Positions 15,996 through 24,201 of a stretch of DNA of 64,000 bases are shown here, in pieces. The first letter of the stretch is position 1, and every line of letters starts with the position of its first letter. Source of the stretch: Flavobacteria bacterium BBFL7. GTDB taxonomy: Bacteria; Bacteroidota; Bacteroidia; Flavobacteriales; Flavobacteriaceae. The stretch covers positions 2,296,544-2,360,543 of the forward strand of contig CH672374.1 of assembly GCA_000153385.1 (NCBI GenBank). Direction: 5' to 3'. A program made the translations under genes and the position numbers. A model generated the notes under the pieces. That model ran no database searches. It was not told the DNA's origin and saw only the letters and a list, made by a program, of their open reading frames with translations.

Positions 15996-16781
15996 TTAAA
16001 GACTTTTAGTTCTTCCTCCATCCACAGGTAAATTAATACCATTGATATAAGATGCTTTTTCACTTGCTAGAAATGTGATGGCATTTGCCACTTCATCAGC
16101 TTCAGCAAATCTTCTTACAGGTACATAACTTTTCATTATGGCTGCAGCTTCATCTTCACTATGATTTGCGCGTTGAGCTTTACCTTTTATAATAGCGTCT
16201 AGACGTTCCGTCGCTGTAAAACCTGGTAGTACATTGTTAACGGTAATGCCATGAGGTCCTAGTTCGTTGGATAAAGTCTTAGCCCAATTTGCTACGGCGC
16301 CGCGTATTACATTAGAAACTCCTAGAAAGTCGATAGGTGCTTTTACACTGGTAGAAATGATGTTGATAATACGTCCATATCCAGCTTCTTTCATGCTAGG
16401 GAAACAAGCTTTAGCCAGAATTTGGTTGCATTTTATATGTTGTGTAAATCCTGATTCTAGCGCACTCACCTCAGCATCGATAAGCCATCCAGCGGCAGGT
16501 CCACCGGTATTATTGATAAGGATGTGTATCGGGTTCGCTTTCGCGAAAGCGTTAATTACATCACTCAGCTCATCTGGTTTTGAAAAGTCTGCGACAAGGT
16601 AATCGTGGTTTTGACCATGTGATTGATCTAGTGTCTGTAGAACAGTTTTAAGTTTATCTTCATTACGAGCTAAAAGTATTACTCGTGCACCAGCGCTTGC
16701 AAATTGTTGAGCTGTTGCTTTTCCTATTCCGGCGCTGCTACCGCAAACTAATGCCGTTTTATTGTGTAAGTTAATCTCCAT
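15996..16781 (-). CDS. Short-chain dehydrogenase/reductase family protein with altered active site
   Basis: A 261-residue Rossmann-fold protein. The cofactor loop is Cys-Gly-Ser-Ser-Ala-Gly-Ile-Gly (13-20), and Asn-Asn-Thr-Gly-Gly (90-94) replaces the usual NNAG. Where most SDRs have YxxxK the sequence is Ser156-Asn-Val-Ile-Arg160, so both catalytic residues are changed. I recall a subgroup with the SNxxR form, so this is probably a real lineage rather than a damaged gene. The rest is intact to the C-terminal Val-Asp-Gly-Gly. The palindrome at 16536-16551 encodes Ala-Phe-Ala-Lys-Ala near residue 80. It may work with the nearby ACMSD-like enzyme. Confidence 0.8.
   Translation of the reverse strand: MEINLHNKTALVCGSSAGIGKATAQQFASAGARVILLARNEDKLKTVLQTLDQSHGQNHDYLVADFSKPDELSDVINAFAKANPIHILINNTGGPAAGWLIDAEVSALESGFTQHIKCNQILAKACFPSMKEAGYGRIINIISTSVKAPIDFLGVSNVIRGAVANWAKTLSNELGPHGITVNNVLPGFTATERLDAIIKGKAQRANHSEDEAAAIMKSYVPVRRFAEADEVANAITFLASEKASYINGINLPVDGGRTKSL
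16536..16551. repeat. Palindrome copy 6 (exact), in the atypical SDR gene
   Basis: Exact 16-mer, encoding Ala-Phe-Ala-Lys-Ala about residue 80 of the SDR. Confidence 0.95.
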
Positions 16782-16854
16782 GCCGCTAAGATAATGATTT
16801 GGGCATACTGGACTAAAAAAACGAGGTACTTAATTGTCCTTGAAATAATATGAT

Positions 16855-18111
16855 TTACATTCCTGTACGTATCGCCTCTACTGGGTCTAAGCGAGATGCT
16901 GTTATTGCGGGAATAATACCTGCAATAAGACCTATAATGGCACTGACGCTAGTACCTAGAATGATGTTTTTAGTAGATAGGATAAAGTTAAAGTCTTCAA
17001 CCATTGAATTTGCGACGACGGTACCTAACCACACGAAAAGTAGACCAAATAAACCACCAAAAAGGGCTAAAATCACAGCTTCAAATAAGAATTGAAACAA
17101 TATGAAACTATTTTTTGCACCCAAGGATTTTTGAATACCAATCAAGTTGGTGCGTTCTTTTACACTTACAAACATGATGTTTGCAATCCCAAATCCACCT
17201 ACTAACATAGAGAATCCAGAAATGATAAGACCTATAATAGTTAGGGTTCCGGTGACCTGATCAAGAAAGTCTGCAAAACCTTTTAATGGATTGATAAAAA
17301 AGGTACTGATTTCATCGTTTTTCAAACCTCGATAATTACGTAGTTTTTGCTCTAGTGTTGCAATAAACTCATCTTGATCCACACCTTTTTTAGGTTTTAA
17401 AATCAGTGCAGTCGTCTTAGATTTATTGTTATCGCCATAGATTTTTCTAACAAAATTTACAGGGATAAACGCACTTTCGTCCTTAGGAGCACCTAAGTCT
17501 AGACCAGATCCTTGCTTACTGATCACGCCTATGATTGTAAATTTATTACCATACAGGCGTACTCTTTTGCCTAATGGGTTAGTATTTTTAAATAAATTTT
17601 GTGCCACCTCATAACCTATAACAGCAACTGGTGCGCCGCTTACACTCTCGCTCTCGCTGAAAAACCTACCTTGATCAAGTTTTAGATTTTCTAGATCATA
17701 AAACTCATTAGTTCCTGGGACGATGCTAACTCCAGTAGCTGTTTTATCTTCAAATTTGATATTTTCTGGAGCAGAGAACATGGTGTAGGTAATGGCGTCT
17801 ATATCATCCATGCTACGTTTCAACATTTGAAACTCGTCATAAGAAACGTTGGGAAAGTTTTCATATTGATAGCGCTCGAGTTCAGTAGGTCCAAAAGAAA
17901 CTTTTAAAACATAAATAGTAGAAATGTCTAGAGAACTTAATCCGTCGTTGATTTCTTGTTCTAAAGAATCTACAGCAGCAAGTACACCGATAATAGAGAA
18001 AATCCCAATGGTAACACCTAGTAATGAAAGAAAGGTGCGCAACAAGTTAGTGCGCAATGCACTCCATGCAAAAGAGAAACTTTCTTTTAAAAGACTTAAA
18101 TAAATGAGCAT
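16855..18111 (-). CDS. ABC transporter permease, MacB/FtsX type
   Basis: A 418-residue membrane protein with the MacB topology: one N-terminal helix (Leu-Leu-Gly-Val-Thr-Ile-Gly-Ile-Phe), a ~240-residue periplasmic MacB-PCD domain, then three C-terminal helices forming the FtsX domain. The C-terminus Ala-Ser-Arg-Leu-Asp-Pro-Val-Glu-Ala-Ile-Arg is diagnostic for this permease family. Such permeases work with a separate ATPase in mechanotransmission, lipoprotein release or efflux; no ATPase gene is adjacent. The gene stands alone, with 73 bases to the SDR gene downstream. Confidence 0.9.
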   Translation of the reverse strand: MLIYLSLLKESFSFAWSALRTNLLRTFLSLLGVTIGIFSIIGVLAAVDSLEQEINDGLSSLDISTIYVLKVSFGPTELERYQYENFPNVSYDEFQMLKRSMDDIDAITYTMFSAPENIKFEDKTATGVSIVPGTNEFYDLENLKLDQGRFFSESESVSGAPVAVIGYEVAQNLFKNTNPLGKRVRLYGNKFTIIGVISKQGSGLDLGAPKDESAFIPVNFVRKIYGDNNKSKTTALILKPKKGVDQDEFIATLEQKLRNYRGLKNDEISTFFINPLKGFADFLDQVTGTLTIIGLIISGFSMLVGGFGIANIMFVSVKERTNLIGIQKSLGAKNSFILFQFLFEAVILALFGGLFGLLFVWLGTVVANSMVEDFNFILSTKNIILGTSVSAIIGLIAGIIPAITASRLDPVEAIRTGM

Positions 18112-18277
18112 TACTGCAGCCGGATTTTAGGATGGTTAAATCTACGTTATCTCATTGGACTATGATGTTGTGAAAATGTTACATAATTATACTTCTAAAT
18201 GTAAAACATGTTAAGTAATGGTGCAAAAGAAATATGCTTTCTAGCAAATTACATAAAGTGAAACCATAACAATCCAT

Positions 18278-18285
18278 TACTTTTG
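18278..18285 (+). promoter_or_regulatory. Candidate -7 promoter box of purH
   Basis: TACTTTTG matches TAnnTTTG and lies 28 bases upstream of the purH ATG, a normal distance for a short leader. The upstream -33 TTG is not obvious, so this is a moderate call based on one element and position. Confidence 0.42.
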
Positions 18286-18313
18286 CAACTTACTTTTTTA
18301 AGCATTTCACAAC

Positions 18314-19861
18314 ATGAGCAACATCACCGCAAAATCTGCATTAATTTCTGTTTTCCATAAAGACGGATTAGAACCTATTGTTAAGAAAATGAGCGAATTA
18401 GGAATCGCTATTTACTCAACTGGTGGTACAGAAAAATTTATTAACGACTTAGGGATACCTGTGATTCCAGTAGAGAATGTAACGTCATATCCATCTATTT
18501 TAGGTGGTCGAGTTAAGACATTACATCCTAAGGTATTTGGAGGGATTTTAAATCGTCGTGATCATGAAGGTGATGTGGCGCAACTTGCAGAGTATGATAT
18601 ACCGCAAATTGATATTGTTATAGTCGATTTGTATCCTTTTGAAAAGACCGTAGCTAGTGGAGCACCAGAACAAGATATTATTGAAAAAATTGACATAGGT
18701 GGTATCTCACTTATACGCGCAGCTGCAAAAAACTTTAAAGACACACTTTGTGTATCTACCATGGATGATTATGGTAAGTTGTTAAACGTGCTAGAAGAAG
18801 GAAATGGAACAACAACTGTAGATCAGCGCAAAGAATTTGCCGCAACAGCCTTTGATATTTCTTCTCATTATGACAGTGCGATATATAATTATTTTGCTGG
18901 TGATTCTGTGAATAAGTCTCTTAAAATGAGTCAACAAGATGTCATGCCATTGCGTTATGGAGAAAATCCTCATCAACGTGGCTGGTTCTATGGTGATTTT
19001 GAAAGTATGTTTACTAAGTTACATGGTAAGGCGCTTTCTTATAACAATTTACTAGATGTAGATGCCGCTGTTAATTTGATGAGTGAGTTTGTAGATGACG
19101 CTCCGACATTTGCAGTGTTTAAACATAATAATGCTTGTGGAGTGGCTCAAAGAGATACCATTCACCAGGCATATGTAGACGCTCTTGCTGGTGATCCAGT
19201 ATCTGCATTTGGAGGGATTTTAATATCTAATGTGGAGATCGATGTAGCTACAGCGACAGAAATTCATAAACTATTTTGTGAGGTAGTAATTGCACCTTCA
19301 TTCGATCCTGCAGCACTTGAAATTTTAAAAGGTAAGAAGAATAGAATCATGCTGGAACTTGTTGGAGATGCGCTTTCGCGAAAGCGTAATACTAACGCTC
19401 TAGAAGTAAGAGCTAGCTTAAATGGTTATCTAGTCCAGGATGCTAATCTAAAAACAGATACAAAGGAAGATTTAAAAACGGCAACAGAGTTAGCTCCTAC
19501 GGAAGCACAAATAGAAGATTTATTATTTGCTTCAAAGCTTTGTAAGCATACTAAGTCTAATACCATCGTACTGGCAAAGAATAAACAATTGTGTGCTAGT
19601 GGAACTGGTCAGACGTCTCGAGTTGATGCGTTAAATCAGGCAATTCATAAAGCGCAGTCTTTTAAATTTGATTTACAAGGTGCTGTGATGGCAAGTGATG
19701 CATTTTTCCCTTTTCCAGATTGTGTAGAAATTGCAGATAATGCAGGTGTTAAAGCCGTCATACAACCAGGTGGATCTATAAAAGATGAATTATCGATAGA
19801 TTATTGCAATAAAAATGATATTGCGATGGTTTTCACTGGTACAAGACACTTTAAACACTAA
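18314..19861 (+). CDS. purH: Bifunctional AICAR formyltransferase/IMP cyclohydrolase PurH
   Basis: A 515-residue cytoplasmic enzyme catalysing the last two steps of IMP synthesis. The N-terminal MGS-like IMP cyclohydrolase domain shows Ser-Thr-Gly-Gly-Thr, Gly-Gly-Arg-Val-Lys-Thr-Leu-His-Pro and Val-Asp-Leu-Tyr-Pro-Phe. The C-terminal formyltransferase domain shows Leu-Arg-Tyr-Gly-Glu-Asn-Pro-His-Gln, Lys-His-Asn-Asn-Ala-Cys-Gly and Ala-Ser-Asp-Ala-Phe-Phe-Pro-Phe. Length is normal. The palindrome at 19371-19386 encodes Ala-Leu-Ser-Arg-Lys-Arg in the segment after Gly-Lys-Lys-Asn-Arg, which I believe is variable between homologues. It lies 58 bases upstream of mreB. Confidence 0.97.
   Translation: MSNITAKSALISVFHKDGLEPIVKKMSELGIAIYSTGGTEKFINDLGIPVIPVENVTSYPSILGGRVKTLHPKVFGGILNRRDHEGDVAQLAEYDIPQIDIVIVDLYPFEKTVASGAPEQDIIEKIDIGGISLIRAAAKNFKDTLCVSTMDDYGKLLNVLEEGNGTTTVDQRKEFAATAFDISSHYDSAIYNYFAGDSVNKSLKMSQQDVMPLRYGENPHQRGWFYGDFESMFTKLHGKALSYNNLLDVDAAVNLMSEFVDDAPTFAVFKHNNACGVAQRDTIHQAYVDALAGDPVSAFGGILISNVEIDVATATEIHKLFCEVVIAPSFDPAALEILKGKKNRIMLELVGDALSRKRNTNALEVRASLNGYLVQDANLKTDTKEDLKTATELAPTEAQIEDLLFASKLCKHTKSNTIVLAKNKQLCASGTGQTSRVDALNQAIHKAQSFKFDLQGAVMASDAFFPFPDCVEIADNAGVKAVIQPGGSIKDELSIDYCNKNDIAMVFTGTRHFKH
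19371..19386. repeat. Palindrome copy 7 (exact), in purH
   Basis: Exact 16-mer, encoding Ala-Leu-Ser-Arg-Lys-Arg in the formyltransferase half of PurH. Confidence 0.95.
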
Positions 19862-19870
19862 GAATTATCT

Positions 19871-19878
19871 TAGCTTTG
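19871..19878 (+). promoter_or_regulatory. Candidate -7 promoter box of the mreB operon
   Basis: TAGCTTTG matches TAnnTTTG within the 58-base purH-mreB gap and is 41 bases before the mreB ATG. It would let the rod-shape operon be transcribed independently of purH. No clear -33 TTG was found. Confidence 0.42.
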
Positions 19879-19919
19879 TAAAGCTCAAGTAATTAAACCC
19901 TTTTTCCTCCTTAACACTT

Positions 19920-20948
19920 ATGGGATTTTTTGATTTTCTAACAGAAGATATTGCTATAGACTTAGGTACAGCAAATACTCTTATAGTCCACAACGGTAAA
20001 GTCGTTGTAGATAGTCCATCCATTGTTGCACGTGATCGCTCTACTGGTAAAATTATTGCAGTAGGTAAAGAAGCTGCCATGATGCAAGGAAAGACGCATG
20101 AAAACATTAAAACCATTAGACCATTGAAAGATGGTGTTATTGCAGATTTTGATGCAAGTGAGAAGATGATCTCGATGTTCATTAAAGAAATACCTGCGTT
20201 AAAAAAGAAGCTTTTTACTCCATCATTGCGTATGGTGATCTGTATTCCATCTGGTATTACAGAAGTGGAAATGCGTGCGGTAAAAGATAGTGCAGAGCGT
20301 GTTAATGGAAAAGAAGTTTATCTAATACACGAGCCTATGGCTGCAGCGATAGGTATAGGTGTGGATATCATGCAACCTAAAGGTAACATGATTGTAGATA
20401 TAGGTGGTGGAACTACTGAGATTGCAGTAATCGCATTAGGAGGAATTGTATGTGATAAGTCTGTAAAGATTGCAGGTGATGTTTTTACCAATGATATCGT
20501 TTACTACATGCGTACACAACATAACTTATATGTTGGAGAGCGTACTGCTGAGAAAATTAAAATACAAATAGGTGCCGCAACTGAAGATCTAGAGGTGCCG
20601 CCAGAAGAGATGAGTGTTCAAGGACGTGATTTACTTACTGGAAAGCCTAAAGAGGTTAAAATTGGATACAGAGAAATAGCCAAAGCACTTGATAAATCAA
20701 TTTTACGAGTAGAAGATGCTGTTATGGAAACATTATCGCAAACTCCGCCTGAACTTGCTGCAGATATATACAATACAGGAATATATCTTGCCGGTGGTGG
20801 ATCGATGTTGCGTGGTCTTGATAAGCGTCTTTCTCAAAAAACAGATTTACCTGTTTATATTGCAGAAGATCCACTACGAGCTGTAGTGCGTGGTACTGGT
20901 TTGACTCTTAAAAATATCGAGCGTTATAAAAGTGTACTAGCTAAATAA
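19920..20948 (+). CDS. mreB: Rod shape-determining protein MreB
   Basis: A 342-residue bacterial actin homologue. The phosphate-1 loop is Ile-Asp-Leu-Gly-Thr-Ala-Asn-Thr, the phosphate-2 loop Asp-Ile-Gly-Gly-Gly-Thr-Thr-Glu and the adenosine motif Leu-Ala-Gly-Gly-Gly-Ser-Met-Leu-Arg-Gly. MreB filaments under the inner membrane direct lateral peptidoglycan synthesis. It is the first of a six-gene block with mreC, mreD, mrdA, rodA and a metallopeptidase, with gaps of at most 9 bases, so this is very probably one operon. Confidence 0.97.
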   Translation: MGFFDFLTEDIAIDLGTANTLIVHNGKVVVDSPSIVARDRSTGKIIAVGKEAAMMQGKTHENIKTIRPLKDGVIADFDASEKMISMFIKEIPALKKKLFTPSLRMVICIPSGITEVEMRAVKDSAERVNGKEVYLIHEPMAAAIGIGVDIMQPKGNMIVDIGGGTTEIAVIALGGIVCDKSVKIAGDVFTNDIVYYMRTQHNLYVGERTAEKIKIQIGAATEDLEVPPEEMSVQGRDLLTGKPKEVKIGYREIAKALDKSILRVEDAVMETLSQTPPELAADIYNTGIYLAGGGSMLRGLDKRLSQKTDLPVYIAEDPLRAVVRGTGLTLKNIERYKSVLAK

Positions 20949-20957
20949 AGTTTCTAG

Positions 20958-21791
20958 ATGCAGCAAATTATCAATTTTCTGATCAAGTACAGAAACTTGC
21001 TGCTCTACTTGAGCTTATTGTTGATTGCACTTGTCTTTACGATTCAATCACATAGTTATCATCGTAATTCATTTGTTCATTCTACAGGTCATATTACGGG
21101 TTCTTTTTTAAGTTCTCGCAATGGTGTTTATGATTACCTTAATCTAAAAGAGGAGAATGATAAACTGCGCAAGGAGAATGCAATATTGCGTATGAAGGCT
21201 TTAGTAACAGCAGACACACTACTGGGAGATGAGACTACTTTTTTGTTTTCAAATGATGTTCCTTACCGTGTATTTCCAGCCCGAGTAATTAAAAATGATT
21301 ATTCCAAAAGGGATAATTTTATTACTTTGGATATAGGTGTAGATCAAGGTATTGAACCTGATATGGGTGTTATAACTACAGATGGTATACTAGGAATAAT
21401 AGATATTTCAAATAATCGATTTTCAAGAGTGATTTCTATATTAAATTCAGAAGTGTCACTTAATGCGCAAATAAAAGGTAGTAACGTGATAGGTTCTCTA
21501 ACTTGGGATGGAAATGAGCCATACACAATGTCTTTAGTTGATGTGCCTAGACTTGCAAAAGTGACCAAAGGAGATACGATTGTCACAGGTAGACAGAGTA
21601 CAACATTCCCGCCTGATATATTAATAGGTACTATTAAAGATGCCGTTTTAGTTGAGAATGGAAGTCGTTATAAAATAGATGTGGCCTTATTTAATGATAT
21701 GACAGATGTAGGTACTGCATATGTTATTAAAAGTCGTGATATTAAACCAATACAAGTAATAGATACACTAACTAACGCAGGAAATGAATAG
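20958..21791 (+). CDS. mreC: Rod shape-determining protein MreC
   Basis: A 277-residue inner-membrane protein: one membrane helix near residues 10-26, a periplasmic coiled coil (Leu-Lys-Glu-Glu-Asn-Asp-Lys-Leu-Arg-Lys-Glu-Asn) around residues 60-75, then a beta-barrel domain with Asp-Ile-Gly-Val-Asp-Gln-Gly-Ile and Val-Ile-Thr-Thr-Asp-Gly-Ile-Leu-Gly. MreC scaffolds the elongasome and activates PBP2-RodA. It follows mreB by 9 bases and overlaps mreD by 8. Confidence 0.95.
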   Translation: MQQIINFLIKYRNLLLYLSLLLIALVFTIQSHSYHRNSFVHSTGHITGSFLSSRNGVYDYLNLKEENDKLRKENAILRMKALVTADTLLGDETTFLFSNDVPYRVFPARVIKNDYSKRDNFITLDIGVDQGIEPDMGVITTDGILGIIDISNNRFSRVISILNSEVSLNAQIKGSNVIGSLTWDGNEPYTMSLVDVPRLAKVTKGDTIVTGRQSTTFPPDILIGTIKDAVLVENGSRYKIDVALFNDMTDVGTAYVIKSRDIKPIQVIDTLTNAGNE

Positions 21792-22293
21792 CGCATTATT
21801 AAGTAATGTAGTACGTTTTATAGCTTTACTGCTATTGCAATTTTTTGTGATGGATCAGGTGGAGTTTATGGGTTATATCTGTCCAATTGTGTATCTGTTA
21901 TTCATAGTTTTATATCCTGTGGATAATAATCGTTGGTCCTTTTTAATACTATCTTTTTTACTAGGTCTAACGGTGGATACCTTTCAAGATACAGGTGGTG
22001 CACATGCCGCAGCATCTTTAACACTCGCTTTTGTGAGGCCAGTATTACTCAAACTGATTTATGGAGAAGGATATTTGACTAAAAATTTGAAGATCATGAG
22101 ATCTCCATTAGATAGATTTATTCTATTGTTAGCTTTGAGTGTTTTAATACATCATTTAGTATTGTATATGCTGGTGTATTTTAACATAAGTCAGGTACTT
22201 CAGGTGCTACAAATGACGTTGTTTGTAGGCTTGTCTTCTATCTTTATGGGAGTTGTTTTGTTTGTATTATTTGGATGGCGCAGTAAATCATGA
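21784..22293 (+). CDS. mreD: Rod shape-determining protein MreD
   Basis: A 169-residue integral membrane protein with about five helices and little soluble sequence. The features Tyr-Pro-Val-Asp-Asn-Asn-Arg and Gly-Leu-Thr-Val-Asp-Thr-Phe-Gln-Asp-Thr-Gly-Gly are the usual MreD landmarks. The start overlaps the end of mreC by 8 bases and the stop overlaps the mrdA start by 4 (ATGA). Position between mreC and the PBP2 gene supports the call as much as the sequence does. Confidence 0.93.
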   Translation: MNSALLSNVVRFIALLLLQFFVMDQVEFMGYICPIVYLLFIVLYPVDNNRWSFLILSFLLGLTVDTFQDTGGAHAAASLTLAFVRPVLLKLIYGEGYLTKNLKIMRSPLDRFILLLALSVLIHHLVLYMLVYFNISQVLQVLQMTLFVGLSSIFMGVVLFVLFGWRSKS

Positions 22294-24200
22294 AAAAATT
22301 ATTATTCTTTTTTTTAGTTACTATAGTAGGGCTTACTCTGTTAGGTAGGGTTTTTTACTTGCAAATTATTAAGGGCGATACTTATAAACTTAAATCTGAA
22401 TTAAATGCTGTAAAGAGCATTTATGATATACCAGAAAGAGGTTTTATTTATGATCGTGATGGTGATTTAATGGTTGCAAATCAAGTGGCTTATGACATCA
22501 TGATGACGCCTAAGGATGTGAAGAAATTTGACACTTTGCAATTGTGTGATTTATTACAAATGGATAAGACGCGTTTAATGTCCAAAATGGATGATGCTAA
22601 AAAATGGTCTTGGCAAAAGGGAAGCGTAATCGTTCCTCAACTTACTCAAGAAGAATATGCACCATTACAAGAAAAACTGCGCAAATTTCCCGGGTTTTAT
22701 GCTCAAAAAAGATCCCTGCGTAAGTATATGGTCGATCACAGTGCTAGTGTGCTGGGTTATATACGTGAAGTAAGTCCAGAAAAAATCAGAAAGGATCCAC
22801 GTTATCAATCTGGTGATTTATCAGGAAAGGCTGGGATTGAATTACAATATGAGCAAGAGTTACGTGGTAAAAAAGGAGTAAAACATTTTATTAGAGATCA
22901 CTATGGTCGTGCCGTAGAGTCGTATGAAAATGGTAGATATGACACTATTCCTAATTCTGGTTTAGATCTTACCGTAACATTAGATAATGACTTGCAGGCT
23001 TATGCAGAGTTGTTGATGAAAAATAAGCGTGGTGGAATTGTTGCAATTGAGCCTCAAAGTGGTGAGATCTTAACATTAGTGACCGCACCATATTACGATC
23101 CAGCATTATTAATGGGACGTGACCGGTCTAAGAATTCAGTACTTATTTTTAACGATACGATAAAAAAACCAGGTGTCAACAGAGCGCTTCAAGCTGAATA
23201 TGCACCAGGTTCTCCATTTAAGGTTATTAATGCTTTAGTAGGATTACAAGAAGGAGTTATTACTACAACAGAAAAATTGAGATGCAATCATGGTTATGAT
23301 TATGGCGGTAGAAAACCACTAGGATGTCACAGTCATAAATCACCACTTGCGTTAAATACAGGTATTGCAGAGTCTTGTAACTCTTATTTTGCTCAAGTCT
23401 ATAGACGTATCATTGAAAAAGGCGATACTCCAGAAGATGGAATGGATAATTGGAATAGACATGTAACTAGTTTTGGATTAGGAGATTATTTAGGTTATGA
23501 CTTGCCAGTAGGACGTGCTGGGTTGATACCAGATGGTAAATATTATTCTAGTAGATATAAGTACAAGTGGTACGCGCCAACCACGATATCTAATGCAATA
23601 GGCCAAGGTGAAGTGATAACAACACCTATACAGTTAGCAAATATGACAGCTGCAATAGCAAATAGAGGTTATTTTTATAGACCTCACATTATAAAAGCTA
23701 TTGATGGAGATCCTATCGATAATCCAGATTATACGGTAAAAAACTATACAACAGTTGATGCACGTCATTTTGAACCAGTAGTGGAAGGAATGACAGCCGT
23801 TTATAAAACTGGAACAGCAAAGTATGCACAAATCCCAGGAATTGAAATTTGTGGTAAAACGGGAACCGTCGAGAATTTTGTTAAGATTGATGGTAAACGC
23901 ACACAACTTACAGATCATTCTGTGTTCATAGCTTTTGCGCCTAAGGATAATCCAAAAATAGCCATAGCAGTATTTGTTGAAAATGGTTATTGGGGTTCTC
24001 GATATGCTGCAAAGATTGCTAGTTTGCTTATTGAAAAACATATTAAAGGTGAGATTACCCGTAAAGACTTAGAAGAATATTTGCTTACTCATAGTTTAGA
24101 GTACGAGTATGAGAAACAATACAGTGGTGAACCATTTGAAATTAATCCTAGAGTGGATCAAGGTCTTATTAAACCAGAATCTAATACTCTAAATCCATAA
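22290..24200 (+). CDS. mrdA: Penicillin-binding protein 2 (elongation transpeptidase)
   Basis: A 636-residue class B PBP with an N-terminal membrane helix (about residues 3-20), a dimerisation domain and a transpeptidase domain. All three active-site motifs are present: Ser308-Pro-Phe-Lys311, Ser362-Cys-Asn and Lys523-Thr-Gly. Gly-Tyr-Ile-Arg-Glu-Val and Gly-Lys-Ala-Gly-Ile-Glu are typical of the PBP2 subgroup. It crosslinks peptidoglycan during cell elongation together with RodA, encoded 1 base downstream. Confidence 0.96.
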   Translation: MKKLLFFFLVTIVGLTLLGRVFYLQIIKGDTYKLKSELNAVKSIYDIPERGFIYDRDGDLMVANQVAYDIMMTPKDVKKFDTLQLCDLLQMDKTRLMSKMDDAKKWSWQKGSVIVPQLTQEEYAPLQEKLRKFPGFYAQKRSLRKYMVDHSASVLGYIREVSPEKIRKDPRYQSGDLSGKAGIELQYEQELRGKKGVKHFIRDHYGRAVESYENGRYDTIPNSGLDLTVTLDNDLQAYAELLMKNKRGGIVAIEPQSGEILTLVTAPYYDPALLMGRDRSKNSVLIFNDTIKKPGVNRALQAEYAPGSPFKVINALVGLQEGVITTTEKLRCNHGYDYGGRKPLGCHSHKSPLALNTGIAESCNSYFAQVYRRIIEKGDTPEDGMDNWNRHVTSFGLGDYLGYDLPVGRAGLIPDGKYYSSRYKYKWYAPTTISNAIGQGEVITTPIQLANMTAAIANRGYFYRPHIIKAIDGDPIDNPDYTVKNYTTVDARHFEPVVEGMTAVYKTGTAKYAQIPGIEICGKTGTVENFVKIDGKRTQLTDHSVFIAFAPKDNPKIAIAVFVENGYWGSRYAAKIASLLIEKHIKGEITRKDLEEYLLTHSLEYEYEKQYSGEPFEINPRVDQGLIKPESNTLNP

Positions 24201-24201
24201 A

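Noticed and set aside
23634-24041. 135-codon open frame on the minus strand inside mrdA
   Set aside because: It is antisense to the conserved transpeptidase domain, is Cys/Ile/Ser-rich with no family likeness, and has no promoter or start context; it is a shadow of the real gene.
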